NCBI RefSeq assembly: GCF_032118995.1
Contig: NC_092665.1
Coordinates: 2,144,001 to 2,208,000, forward strand
Reading direction: 5' to 3'
DNA from: Asterias amurensis
Lineage: Eukaryota > Echinodermata > Asteroidea > Forcipulatida > Asteriidae
DNA length: 64,000 bases
How positions within the stretch are numbered: the stretch's first letter is position 1; each line of letters opens with the position of its first letter. A program made the position numbers and the translations under genes. Under the pieces are notes generated by a model. It saw only the letters and a list, made by a program, of their open reading frames with translations. It did no database searches and had not been told where the DNA came from. This document shows positions 12,219-24,309 of the stretch, in pieces.

Positions 12219-15200
12219 ATGGCTGATGAGGAACAAGAAAAGACGTACACCTGGGAGGGAGACTATGAGAAAACCTGGTGAGTGAACATTATTATAAAAT
12301 CTAAGTAGGATTTGAAACTTTGCACGCTGAATTTTAAGCAGGATACCAGCATGACCAGTGACAAATTGTACACGTAGCATGGTAGTTTAGCTGACAAATC
12401 ACAGTTTTGTTGTTCCTAGCTACCTTTTTGTGCTTGAGCAGCTCTAGCAAGTTGGGCCCCCCAGCCGATTTCATGAAACGCTAGGATTAATTCTCCCTCA
12501 AGTTAGGACGAGTAACTCGTCCTGACTCAGGATGGGTTCGTTGCGTCCTATTGCTATAGATACAAAAAGTGTACTCGTCCTAAGTCCTAAGATAAATCAT
12601 AAGTTAGGAAGAGTTTGGTGAAATTGACGGCTGGTCAGCTGTTGAGAATTCAACAATGTCTAATCAACATAATGATTTTTGTTGTTTCTTTAAGGGAGGC
12701 ACTTCGTGAGGATGAACATGGTTCCCTTCAGACGACGGTGGATGACATCATACTGAGAGCTAAACGGAAACGTTTGGCAGACAGACCACCCAATATCCGT
12801 CTAGGAATGGTAAAGAACAGCAAGAGTGTGCTCAGGTTTTTTAAAAGGGAATGCAAATTGAACTGATTGGTGTGTGACGCTGCCAGTCTACTGCATCTGA
12901 CTCGAGTTCTGATGGTTGAAACATTGCAGTGTGGGTTCGAATCCCCATCATTAATCTTGTGTCCTTCATCATTATAAGAACCAATTATTAAAGGAACACG
13001 TTGCCTTGGATCGGTCGAGTTGGTCTTTGGAAAGCATTTGTAACTGTTTGTTATAAAATGCATATAGTTACAAAGATGTTTTAATAGTAGAATACAATGA
13101 TCCACACAAATTTGCCTCGAAATTGCGTGGTTTTCCGTTTACTTTGCGAACTAACACTGTTGGCCATTTATGGGAGTCAAAAATTTGACTCCCATAAATG
13201 GCCGACCGCGTTAGTCGACGAGCTAAAAGGAAAACCATGCAATTTCGACCGATACTTGTGTGGATCGTTGTATTCTACTTTTAAAATATCTTTCTAATCA
13301 CATGCATTTTATAACAAACGGTTTAAAACGCTTCTCAAAGACCAACTCGACCGATCCAAGGCAACGTGTTCCTTTAAAAAGGCCCTAACACTCAACATTA
13401 TTCAGGATTAGTTAAAGCAGTCATCGTGTTCAAATTTCTGATTTTGCTTACACTTTATTCTTTTCTTTAGATGAGGCACCTCTTTGTGGTGCTTGACATG
13501 TCCCGATCTATGGAAGACCCAGACCTTAGACCAAGTCGACTCCGTTGTTCAATCAAGGTGAGAATCCCAACAGGGTAAAGCTCAAATCAGAGGGGATCAA
13601 TTTTAAATCAGTTTAAAGGCAGTGGACACTATTGGTTATTACTCAAAATAATTATTGGCATAAAACCTTACTTGGTAACGAGTAATGGGGAGAGGTTGAT
13701 AGTATAAAACAATGTGAGAAACGGCTCCCTCTGAAGTAACGTAGTTTTCGAGAAAGAAGTAATTTTCCACGAATTTGATTTCGAGACCTCAGATTTGAAG
13801 ATTGAGGTCTCGAAATCGAGCATCTGAAAGCACACAACTTCGCGTGACAAGGGTGTTAATCTTTCATTGTTACATGTATCTCGCAACTTTGGCGACTGAG
13901 CTAAAATTTTCACAAGTTTGTTATTTTATGCATATGTTGAGATACACTGAGTGAGAACCCTGGTCTTTGACAATTACCAATAGTGTCCAGTGTCTTTAAG
14001 TAATAAGGATGGCTTAGTTAACTCAGTGAAACTCTGTGGAAAAAAAAAGAAAATTGTATTTAACTTACCTGATTTGGCAATTAATGTGTCTTTTTTGTCT
14101 TTTCTTTTCTGCGTGTGCAACAATGGAATTTACATAAACCACTGAATTGGTAACTGAATTTAAAACGATTGTGCTGACGTTTTCACTTTTTTCTCTGTGC
14201 AATAGTTGTTGGCGACGTTTATTGAGGAATACTTTGACCAAAATCCAATCAGCCAGGTTTGTATTTTACTTAATTGTACACGATTTTAACTCATTGTTGC
14301 TTTTAACAGTAGACTTTTTACCTCACCCGGTAGTACTCATTGAGCAGGACAGTTCTGTTCAGAACTAAGTTGTCTCCCAAGTTCTGGAGAAGGAATAGCA
14401 AGACAAATTCTGAAGGAACAAATCTACACAACAAAGTAGATATGCAAACCAAATATACATTGATACCTCACCATGCAATGCCTCAAAACTCATACTTTTA
14501 ACTTATTAAGACAAGTTCTCAAGAAATAAATCTACAAAGCATACTTGATACAGATGGTGTTACCACAAACCAAATATACATTGATACCTCACCATGCCAT
14601 GCCTCAGAAAGCCCACATGCATTTAAAGACATTGGACACTATTGGTAATTGTCAAAAACCAGTCTTCTCACTTGGTGTATATCAACATATGCATAAAATA
14701 ACAAACCTGTGAAAATTTTAGCTCGATTGGTCTTTGGAGTTGCGAGATAACTATAAAAAAGAAAACACCCTTGTCACACGAAGTTGTGTGCTTTTAGATG
14801 CTTGATTTCGAGACCTCAAATTCTAAACTTGAGATCTTGATATCAAATTCGCGGAAAATTACTTCTTTCTCGAAAACTATGTCACTTCAGAGAGAGCCAA
14901 TTCTCACAATGTTTTATACTATCAACCTCTCCCCGTTACTCGTTACCAAGTGAGGTTTTATGCTGATAATTAATTTGAGTAATTACCAACACTGTCCACT
15001 GCCTTTAACTTGCATTTAACTTGTGATCTTGTTTGATCGTCCTGATCCTTTTTTTTTTATAGCACAATTGTACAAATGCTTTGTTTTAAATTTAACAATG
15101 CACAGAGATTAATCATACCTATTACTTTCTACTTTCAAGACGATCAGAGCCTACTGATCGAAACGTCAAGTTGAAACCAATGTTTCCTTTCAGAACCACC

Positions 15201-18200
15201 CCAACTCATTAGAGATAGTCAATACATGGTGTTACCGCAAACCTTTTCATGTCATATTTCCACCATGCAAAGTTTCAAATCTTACTCACCACTTTCTTTG
15301 AAACGAGTTTCTCTTTTGTTAAATGTGGGCAGATCGGTCTGATTACGACCAGCAATATGAGAGCAGAGAAACTAACGGACCTTGGAGGTGAGTAAACACC
15401 ATAGAGGTGCAACCAGCTGGGCCCAATTTCATGGCTCTGCTTACCACCGAATTCTGCGCTTACGAACACGATTCACCGCTTACGTGCAAGCGCCGAATTT
15501 CTGCGCTAGCCTTGTAAGCGTAGAATACCTAGTAACGTGAAGTACGCACGCGCAGAAGCCAAAATTCGCCGCTAACCCGTGAAATACGCTTGCCGTAAGC
15601 ACAGAATTCCCTGCTTCGGTAAGCGCCGATTTTGTGCTTACGGTAAGCAGAGCCATGAAATTGGGCCCTGGTCCCAATCACAGAGCTGCTTAAGCAGAAA
15701 ATATTGGCGAAACATTTTTCCGCTAAGCAAAAACAAATAGATCTGTCATTCCTAAGATAGAGACACTTGTCTTTTCTTGTCTTGATGGACTCTGCACCAA
15801 CACCCCTTCTTGGGGGTGTTGTGGCCGAGTGGATAAGAGCACCGAACTCAAGCTCTGATGCTTCTGTTCAGCAGAGTGTGGGTTTGAATCCAGGTCGTGA
15901 CACTTGTGTCCCTGAGCAAGACACTTAACTATAATTGCTTCTCTCCACCCAGGGGTAAATGGGTACCTGTGAGGGCAGAGATGGTTCGTGTGATTGGTTT
16001 AGCCATGTAGCGCATATAAATGTTGCACAGGCTGTATGCTCCCAAAGGGAGCTGAGATGGTTTAAGGAATGATTTAAGGCCCAGTGACCAGGGGTAATAA
16101 TGTGAAGAGCTTTGAGACACCCCGTAAAAAAGGGCTATATAAAAACCGTGCATTATTATTATTATTATTAAGGGGTCACACGAGTAGGGTTGGTTGTTGG
16201 CATCGAATAGCCAGCCACGCCAGAAACACTGGGACCAAACCCTTCTTTTAACGACAAGTGTAGCTGTTTTCTTTTACATGTATGACACAACACTTGGGAC
16301 CTAAGGCTTTATGCCCCTTCGAAGGACGTAGGTATTAAGGACAAAGTGCCAAGACCAGGTATCGAACCCACACTCTGCTGATCAACACCAGAGCTTCATT
16401 CTGATGAATTGGACGCTCCACCATGACATGCCACATTCTCTATGGTTGTCAATGTGCTTGTCATTAGTGGTGTCTGGCTGAAAAGTCTAAGATGTAAGGA
16501 ACCAAACTCCAACGACTAAGATCAAGATTTTGTTTGTTTGTTTCCCAAGGAAATCCTAAGCGTCATGTTGCAGCTTTGGAGAAATGCAAAGACAAATCAT
16601 GCTCCAAGGAACCCTCTCTTCAGAATGCTCTAGATCTGGCCGCTTCATCCCTCAGGTACCATGATTGTGTCTCGCTGTTTTGTGGCAGACCAATAAGCTA
16701 TTCACCAGCTAGAATTGGAAGTGTCTGGTGCAATGACTGGCTTAAGTATCGCTTAATTTGAACTAGTACATGAGTCCAGGCTTTCTGCTTGTCCTTATCC
16801 ATCTGTACACTCTCTTGCTCTGCTGAGATTTAGAACAAAGAACCATTCCAACAGCTTTATTCCACATACTGCATCTCTTTGGAACTCCTCACTTTGTTCA
16901 TGTTTCCCCCATCCTACTGTAAAATTGACTGTTTGAAGATAAATCATTCTTTTCAGCCCCTTAGTAGGAAGTGAATTTTAGCCTTGTTTTGGGCAAACTT
17001 GCAGCATTTTGTCTTTAAATACAAATATCAATCATTGGGTTGTTTACTTGAATGTTGATTGTTGTTATTTACAGACATATGCCTGGTCATGCAAGCCGTG
17101 AGATTCTGGTCATCTTAGGGAGCTTAGTGACTTGCGATCCTGGAGACATTCATCAAACTATCAAGGTAGAAATCATGCTGCCACCATCTTGGTCATATTC
17201 CCTGTATTCTATTGTACCAAAAGGACCCAGACTATTTCTCCTATTTCTGTCTATTAACCAGTTCGTTGGGTTCTGGTTGTGTCTGGTTGCGCAAAACCTT
17301 GCCCCAAATCATTTGACATAGCAATTAAGTGGTTACTTTTGACTTAGCGAGTCAATGTACCAGACATGATTCAAATCTAACTGGCAGATGACTTTTGACA
17401 GGTTTCAAATAGTTTATAAACTTACTGTCAGATGTTTCAAAAAGGTTTGCTTTCTGTGAATCATGCTTTTGACCAGAGTCATGGAAAGAAATTGTCTGGA
17501 AATTTTTTTCTAAAAACATAGTATGTTATAAATTATTTTGGAGAGCAGGTGATGAAGGAGTTAAACATTCGCTGCTCTGTGATTGGTCTCGCAGCCGAGG
17601 TCAGAATTTGTCGCAAGCTCTGCACAGTGACGCAAGGTACTTTTTTATGGTTCATATACTTACTATACAATTGAAACATTCATTTCTAAATGGAGATGTA
17701 TACATTACAAAATGAAAATTAACAATTTGGTAGAACTGAGGTCCGAATAAGCCAAGGCTTGTGGTGGAGTGCCGTAGCGAGTGCCTGAAAGCTTGTTGAA
17801 TCATCTAGTTTCAAAAAGCGTCGCAATAAAAAAAAGACATGGGGTGAGCCCTCTGTTGCTGCTTTCTAGGTTGTCTAGTAGAGTTGGGTGTGATTGCTGG
17901 CTATAAGGCAGTTAGAGGTTGAATAGCTTCTGACTGGCACCCCAAACAAAGATGTTTTCAAAATAGGGAGATCGCCAACACCGGGGCTAGATGGTTCATT
18001 TGGTATAGAGAGCCGGCTTGTCAATCCAAGGTCTTGCTCTGGTTTTCCTTGTTCAGCCCAAAATCTAAAAGAGCATAAAGTGATTTGACAACTTAAATGC
18101 AACAAAGTCCAAGCACAATCTCCCACAAAAAATGGCAACGTTTCAGACAGAGATATTTCTTAGGACAAACTTGATATTGATCAATTCTATGGTTTGTCTT

Positions 18201-21024
18201 GAAGGAACTTACGGAGTACCGGTGGACGAGAGTCACTATAGAGAGTTACTTAAAGAACACACCAATCCCCCTCCTGCCACCGTAAGTACATCATTATTGT
18301 GGGCTCTTTTACGCTTAATAGATGCTCAATTTGGATCTGAGATGAAGAATATTATTTGGTTTACCCTTCCACCGATGTGTATTGAGTACTGTAGTACTTT
18401 CTCAAGTCCTTTGAAAACAAAATCCACAGACATTCTCTACAGACCGTTGCCGTCTCACCACGATACAAAGATGCAATTTTAACAAATTAAAGCGCTTCTG
18501 TATCCACTGCCAAAATTTAAGATTGCTACCAGGCAAGCTCATCAGTTTAGTGGTAAGACATCCGCTCTAGGATGACAAAGGTTATAGGTTCAAATCCCTG
18601 TATTAAAGGCAGTGGACACTATTGGTAATTACTCAAAACATTTATTAGCATAAAACCTTACTTGGTAGCGAGTAATGGGGAGAGGTTGATGGTATAAAAC
18701 CATGTAAGAAACGACTCCCTCTGAAGTAACATAAATTTCGAGAAAGAGGTAATTTTCCACGAATTTGATTTCGAGACCTCAAGTTTAGAACTTGAGGTCT
18801 CAAAATCAAGCATCTGAAAGCACACAACTTCGTGTGACAAGGGCGTCTTTTTCTTTCATAGTTATCTCGCAACTCCGACTACCAATCGAGCTCAAATGTT
18901 CACAGGTTTGTTATTTTATGCATATGTTGAGATACACCGAGTGAGAAGACTGGTCTTTGACAGTTACCAATAGTGTCCACTGTCTTTATTTTCATAATCA
19001 AATTTCAATTTTGTTTTATTTTTTATTTCCAGGTGAATACCGAACCGGCACCGATTCGAATGGGTGAGTACAGACAAATAATAATAATAATAATATTGAA
19101 GTCTTATATAGCTCACGTATCTACCAATAAGGTACTCAAGGCGCTGAGTATATACAAATTTCAGAAAGATAGGTTATTGCAGAGATGAATTCTGAGACCC
19201 AATTATGTAGCACCTTATGAGGGTCTACAAGGTGCTACGGCGCATACAGCAGCCACAGCCAGGAACACCGGGGTGAACCCCTTCTCTTTTCGATGAAAGT
19301 GCACTGGGTTCTTTTACATGCAGTCACCAGAGAGAACTGTTCTTCTTTTGCGCCTAACTTTGTAACATTTTTTTTTCTTTGGGGTTCTTGTTACAGGATT
19401 TCCTCAGCATGTTCTTCACACTGAAAAGGACAAAATGGAAAAACCCTCAATGTGCATGTGGTTAGTTGCTTAACTTTTTTACGTTATCGAAATGAAGGTT
19501 AATTAATAAATTCCTACCTGAGAGATGCGATTTGATGCCATAGGAGAGACAGTAATAAAATACAGCTGATCTCCAACTAATATTTTTCTGATGAACACAA
19601 ATCTCTTCTTTGTTACATCCAGTCATCTTGATGTCAAAGGTCATGTAGGCTTCGGCTCAAGCGGTTATTTCTGCCCTCAATGTCGAAGCAAGTACTGCGA
19701 ACTGCCGGTGGAGTGCAAAGTCTGTGGTAGGTACTTTTCAAAACAGTATTGTAGACGGCAACAGCCAAAATTAAAATCCCAGTACTGGGTTTTGTTCTAT
19801 GATAAACACTCTTTAACACTCTTTACTAACCCCCCTCCCCTGAATAATTTCAGCTCTGACGCTAGTCTCCGCTCCTCATCTGGCTCGTTCTTTCCATCAT
19901 CTCTTCCCTCTTGGAGACTTCTTGGAAGTTCAACGAGAGACGCTCCACTCGGAAGAGAACTTGTAAGTGTCAATACTTCATTTTGTCAATACTTCACGTC
20001 TTGTCCATGTCTACTTCATTCTGTAATGCACAGATCAGTCTTGCTAAAACTAATGCCGTACCCAAATTGCGACTATGGCTACGGCTGTTGCCAAGGGTGT
20101 TGCTAAGGACTAACGATACTTTAACACATGATGATGCGGAAATCTAGCCGTAGCCATAGCTGCACTCGCCAACTCGGACACGGCCTTGGTCTTGATTGGC
20201 GACGCGAGTTATTCTATTAGTCACCGGTAGAGGGCGCTGCATTGACCGGCTCGGAGGGACTGGGTGAGTCTACAAATCTGAATCAACTTTGATCCAGATG
20301 TTTGTTTGATACAATCTCCAGTGTGATCTCCAGTAGTTCCTATTGATCCAATTCACCTGCCGCCATCATCAGATGCCCCATACTGGTGGGCAATGTCACT
20401 GTGCATTATTCAGTAGGGCGCGCATTTTAGGTGATGCAGTAAGTACGTGTAAACCTATTGCCCACCGAAATGGTGAGTGTGGCACAGTCACCGCATGGGA
20501 TGTGCGTGCAAGGGGTCAATTGTGAGATCTGCGACTACTCTAAAAAAAACTCCCTGAGTGCAGTGACGAAGCAGTGTCTTTCAAATCTTTATCTATGTCC
20601 ATTCTAGATTCTGTTTTTCGTGTCAACGTGAACTCAAGGAAGCCACGGTGAGTGCACTTTCAAACTTTGGTTCACAAAAATATTTTCTTCCGGCCTCAAC
20701 CAGGGTCCAAGAAAAGTCCCTTATCATTTTGAATTGTTACATTATGTTAGGTTTATACCTGACTGAATGAGAAAATAGAATTGGCAATTGCAAACTGCAA
20801 GCCTTTGATAAAGACTCTGCTTGCGGTTGAAATGTCTGGCCATTAACTAATTTTTGCGTTAATATCTGATTGAACCTCAGGTTTTCCAGTGCTCCACCTG
20901 TCTTCATACCTTCTGTCTGGATTGTGACCTCTTCATCCACGAGTCTCTCCACTCATGCCCAGGATGTGCAAGCACAAGGTCTGATCAGTCAAGAACCTCA
21001 AAGGAATCTCACCACAAGAGGTGA
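12219..21024 (+). CDS. GTF2H2: General transcription factor IIH subunit 2 (p44/SSL1), complete
   Basis: Fifteen coding exons: 12219-12277, 12695-12809, 13471-13557, 14206-14256, 15333-15387, 16550-16655, 17075-17165, 17549-17636, 18205-18281, 19033-19063, 19397-19460, 19623-19726, 19854-19962, 20608-20647, 20881-21024. All have AG/GT borders and compatible phases, giving 406 residues (human about 395). Residues about 55-240 form the von Willebrand A-like domain ([20 protein letters not shown], with the DxSxS metal site). Residues about 290-310 hold a C4 zinc site ([19 protein letters not shown]). The C-terminus is the RING-like C4C4 domain ([26 protein letters not shown]). p44 is a core TFIIH subunit that binds and stimulates XPD helicase in transcription initiation and nucleotide excision repair. 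Oddity: the last residues and the stop lie in a 31-bp minisatellite. A 13-nt 5' leader segment precedes ATG after the acceptor at 12206. Confidence 0.96.
12473..12625. repeat. Short inverted-repeat element in GTF2H2 intron 1
   Basis: 'ttcatgaaacgctagg...aagttaggacgagtaactcg' faces 'cctaagataaatcataagtt...ggtgaaatt'. Same family as the fragment at 1-110. Confidence 0.45.
12884..12960 (+). repeat. tRNA-derived SINE head fragment
   Basis: 'tgtgggttcgaatccccatc' is a polymerase III B box with flanks. The upstream 'ctgactcgagttctgatgg' and downstream 'cttgtgtccttcatc' match the SINE at 15815-16168. Only the head survives. Confidence 0.55.
12988..13377. repeat. Palindromic MITE, AAAGGAACACGTTGCC family
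   Basis: Starts 'ttaaaggaacacgttgcctt' and ends 'aaggcaacgtgttcctttaa', a perfect 20-bp terminal inverted repeat. The centre is a long palindrome around 'atttatgggagtcaaa / tttgactcccataaat'. The whole 390-bp unit can fold back on itself. Family copies are at 26471, 29299, 34055, 35537, 36406 and 39237. Confidence 0.85.
13612..13999. repeat. Palindromic MITE, AAAGGCAGTGGACACT family
   Basis: 'ttaaaggcagtggacacta' at the left and 'ccagtgtctttaa' at the right; full length, in GTF2H2 intron 3 (between exons 3 and 4). Confidence 0.8.
14622..15008. repeat. Palindromic MITE, AAAGGCAGTGGACACT family
   Basis: Inverted orientation relative to 13612-13999: the block with 'ggtgtatatcaacatatgc' leads and 'aattaccaacactgtccac' ends. 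Lies in GTF2H2 intron 4. Confidence 0.8.
15418..15670. repeat. Palindromic element, GGGCCCAATTTCATGGCTCTGCTTAC ends
   Basis: The left end 'gggcccaatttcatggctct' continues 'gcttaccaccgaa'. Its inverse at the right is 'ggtaagcagagccatgaaat' then 'tgggccc'. About 250 bp, in GTF2H2 intron 5. A shorter relative lies at 53195-53300 and a more distant one at 52302-52505. Confidence 0.75.
15815..16168 (+). repeat. tRNA-derived SINE, full length
   Basis: The head 'gtggccgagtggataagagc' is an A box and 'gggtttgaatccaggtcgt' a B box, typical of a Leu/Ser-type tRNA. The body holds 'ctctccacccaggggtaaat'. The tail is 'aagagctttgagac...agggctatataaa' followed by (att)n. A second copy is at 50735-51080. 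Confidence 0.8.
16169..16430 (-). repeat. tRNA-derived SINE, minus orientation, partial
   Basis: Read on the minus strand it starts with a tRNA-like head containing 'agtgtgggttcgatacctgg' and continues with a body that matches the segments at 19200-19345, 31741-31905 and 40605-40790 ('ccttcgaaggggcataaagc'). Its 3' tail is missing. Confidence 0.6.
18533..18602 (+). repeat. tRNA-like relic
   Basis: 'agtttagtggtaagacatc' resembles an A box and 'aggttcaaatccctg' a B box, about 40 bp apart. No clean cloverleaf can be drawn, so this is a SINE head or tRNA pseudogene. A MITE begins directly at its 3' end. Confidence 0.45.
18603..18988. repeat. Palindromic MITE, AAAGGCAGTGGACACT family
   Basis: Full-length copy: 'ttaaaggcagtggacacta' to 'agtgtccactgtcttta'. 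It lies in GTF2H2 intron 9, ending 44 bp before exon 10. Confidence 0.8.
19070..19345 (-). repeat. SINE, minus orientation
   Basis: On the plus strand it runs (aat)n, 'atatagctcacgtatctacc', 'ggtactcaaggcgctgag', then 'agccacagccaggaacacc'. The reverse is a SINE body ending in the 'agcgctatataa...' tail. Copies are at 31195-31920 and 40540-40790. Confidence 0.6.
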
Positions 21025-21412
21025 AACATCAAAGGAAGTTCACCACAAGAGGTGAAATCTCAAAGGAATCTCAAAGGAACCTCATCACAAGGGTGAAACA
21101 TCAAAGGAAGTTCACCACAAGAGGTGAAACATCAAAGGAACCTCAAAGGATTCTCACCACAAGAGGTGAAACATCAAAGGAACCTCACCAAAAGAGGTGA
21201 AACATCAAAGGGACATCACCACAAGAGGTGAAACATCAAAGGAACCTCACCACAAGAGGTGAAACCTCAAAGGTTTCTCAAAGTAACCTCACCACAAGAG
21301 GTGAAACATCAAAGTAACCTCACCACAAGAGGTGAAACTTTAAAGGAACCTCACCACAAGAGGTGAAACCTCAAAGGAACCTCACCACAAGACGTGAAAC
21401 CTCAACCACAAC
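20990..21412 (+). repeat. 31-bp minisatellite overlapping the GTF2H2 stop codon
   Basis: The unit 'aacctcaccacaagaggtga' plus 'aacatcaaagg' repeats about a dozen times. Consecutive copies are exactly 31 bp apart at 21330 and 21361. The first copy supplies the p44 C-terminal residues TSKESHHKR and its 'tga' is the stop. The rest lies in the 3' untranslated region. Confidence 0.85.
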
Positions 21413-21821
21413 TGCTGAGAACAAATCAAACTCGTGCACAAACTGTTGCAAGATCTTGTGTGCCCATCTTAAAGAAAACTCACTTCTACCAAAAGACGTA
21501 GATACTCAAAAAGCTGGGATGTCCGCATCTGTGATCCCGAAAGTTCAAATCCTTGTATCCTTATCCAAGACCATAGGCCATAATTTGCTTCTCTGTGCCC
21601 AGGAGTATAGCTAGGGTTAAATCAGTAATACATTGTACGTTAAGTGGAACTCCATGTGTAAAATTGGCGTTATTTAAATAGTGTATGATTTGAGTTTGAT
21701 GTGAAATGCTTTATTTACAATAACAAATGTACTTTGGCCAGAAGCTGAATTAAATATTGGAATAATAATTTAGTTTTTTACATATTGTACATACTTGTAT
21801 CAAAGATTCTAAACAAATGTA

Positions 21822-21827
21822 AATAAA
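21822..21827 (+). other. Candidate GTF2H2 poly(A) signal
   Basis: AATAAA about 800 bp after the GTF2H2 stop is the first clear hexamer in this AT-rich 3' region. Use is inferred. Confidence 0.5.
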
Positions 21828-21829
21828 GT

Positions 21830-23078
21830 ACTCATCCATTGGCAGTTTAATTGAGATTCAAACTTTTTGAAACTATGAAAGATTTCTTAAAGATGTTTAA
21901 AAGTGGCCCCCACAAGTCCGACATTTTATGCCTTTTAACATCTTCCAATATCTAATAGATGTTAACTTTGCAGCTGGGACAAATAATATAATTTGTTGTT
22001 AACACTTCAAATATCTTCTTACAAATATAGTTCAAATTTTCTCAGCTGGGCAGCCAGAATTGTTACTGATGTGTAAAGGGCCATTACTTTTTAATTGGAG
22101 GCCTGAGGCTGGGTCATGACTTTGTCGAGGGGCCCTGGAAAAGGGGGGAGATTACACCCCCACCCCTCCGCCCATACGAAGAACTGTGAAAAAAATTCTT
22201 CTAATAGCGCCCTCTTTTGAAGCCTCCTCCCTCCTCGGGGGGACAGATTCATTCCGGCACTTTTTTATAATGACCGGCATCCCCCCCCCCCCCGCGCGCA
22301 ACCCCATTCAATTATGTACATTTTGAAAGCAGTTATAAAAGCAAATATTCGGTGATTGTATCTAGTTGCAAGACGGAACTGCCTGCTTGAAAATAAACAA
22401 ATCATCATTATTTGTTAGCTTTCAAAACCGAGTTGTTTTTGCATTCGTTGATAATGACCAATTAGTTTCAAAACGATTTTGTTTCAAAACGAAAAACATG
22501 TCGACAAACTTTCGCATGTCACGCACGCAAGCCTAAAATACACGTTGCACGCGTAAACTCATTGTGCATTGCTGTGGACGTGGATATCGTCTCGAGATCC
22601 CACAACTTTTAGCCATTCGTTTTTGACGGAATATTTTTCCTGGAACACCTTCAATGAAAGCTTATAACGTTCTTTTATCTGTTGGGCCAAATCGCCAAAA
22701 AAATCACACCTTGAGTTTCCCTGGTGGTGTGTATCTTGCACGGCACACAACATGTTAGACTTGATTCAAGTCCTGGCCTCGTCCGAGAGGTCCCCAATAA
22801 GCATATCGCATATTGAGTGGATTGCTGTAGTAGCCGCACATACTTTTTGCTGTTCAAAGTTTTTGGTTTCAAGTTTAACACTTTATTTACGGTTCATTTT
22901 GAAGTCGGTTTTTCCTGTTACCTGTCGTCATGAACTGCTGAACTGAATGTGTGTCATAGTTGTGGTAAACAATTTGGAAGGTTATTGGTTTAGCCACGTA
23001 AGAGTTTCCTTCCGTGGGTTAACCATAACCGGCATTTGATTAGAATGTTACTGGTTCCGCTCTAGTGAACTACAGTGA
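21830..23078. other. Intergenic, no gene seen
   Basis: AT-rich with a poly(C) run near 22270. 'agacttgattcaagtcc' at 22757 is one hairpin end of the element family described at 9748, without a recognisable partner. Confidence 0.5.
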
Positions 23079-23448
23079 TTTAAAGGCAGTGGACACTATT
23101 GGAAATTACTCCCAAAAAAATATTAGCATAAAACCTTACTTGGTAACAAGTAATGGGACGAGGTTGGTAGTATAAAACATTGTGAGAAACGGCTCCCTCT
23201 GAAGTAACGTATAGTTTTCGAGAAAGAAGTAATTTTCCACGAATTTGATTTCGAGACCTCAGATTTTAGAACTTGAGATCGCGAAATCAAGCATATGAAA
23301 GCACACAACTTCATCTGACAAGGGTGTTTTTCTGTTTTTTGAGCTCAAATTTTCACAGGTTTGTTATAATGTCATACATAATATGTTGAGGTACACCAAG
23401 TGAGAAGACTGGTCTTTGACAATTGCCAATAGTGTCCAGGGTCATTAA
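23079..23448. repeat. Palindromic MITE, AAAGGCAGTGGACACT family
   Basis: 'ttaaaggcagtggacacta' at the left and 'ccaatagtgtccagg' at the right. Slightly shortened in the right arm. Confidence 0.75.
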
Positions 23449-23559
23449 AGAGCGAAACAACTTGAACATTTTTGAAAAACTGAAAAACAGTGCCCCAGGA
23501 AAAGAAATCATCAAGGCATACAAAGTAGGGGGAAACATGGCCCCTGTGGTTATCACTCC

Positions 23560-23653
23560 ATACACCCCACCCCTGCATCACCCCGCCCCGCCCCCGCTTC
23601 TGCCAGCCCCGCTTCCGCCCCCCCCCCCCCCGCTTCCGCCCCGCCCAGCACTG
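23560..23653. repeat. C-rich low-complexity tract
   Basis: Short imperfect repeats of 'ccccgcttccgcc' and a run of 14 C. The open frames on both strands are compositional. Confidence 0.6.
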
Positions 23654-24309
23654 TAAAAACGATATAGACCGATATAGACCAATATAAAACATTTGCTTTC
23701 AAAAAGAGCGACCTATATTCCCTGACCTTTCTAACAAATACAATACTTTGCACTTTTTTAAACGGGACATTGTACATTTTGGGTTATAATTTACATATGA
23801 ATACAATATCAAGTTTTACGATGTGCCCCTTCTTATTACCTCATATCAACATGTAAGTTTTACAACCAGACGGCAAGAGTTGTGTGACAGTATTGCACCC
23901 GACTGAAGAAAACCCAGGCTATGTGTATGTGGCTATTTTGTAAGGACATGGGCTGGTGGGAAGCTAGTTTTACGGTTCTTGATTTTGTCACAAAAGCCTT
24001 TTCATGACAAACCAGGAAGCAGAAATAGGAGACTGACTGTCGTGTAGGGAAAGGCTTATACAATAATGTACACTTTAGATACAGTGTGCAAAAGAACGTA
24101 CGTGTATATTACAGACGCAACACTCCGTAGTGCTTAAAATGTGATATGCTACAATTTAGAACTGCCGGTCAATTAGTATGGAATACAAATCATGTTGTTA
24201 ATCACTCTCGAACTGCATGAAATTCATTTGTACACATTGAACTTTTCCCGAGCTTTCAAAAAAGCACCAACTTAGGAGCTATTCGCAATCCTCTGGTTGC
24301 CAATGAGCA

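Noticed and set aside
15820-15905. Possible functional tRNA gene
   Set aside because: A and B boxes are present, but the sequence continues into a SINE body and tail, and no clean acceptor stem is visible.
18533-18602. Possible tRNA gene
   Set aside because: Box-like motifs only; cloverleaf pairing fails, so it was listed as a relic.
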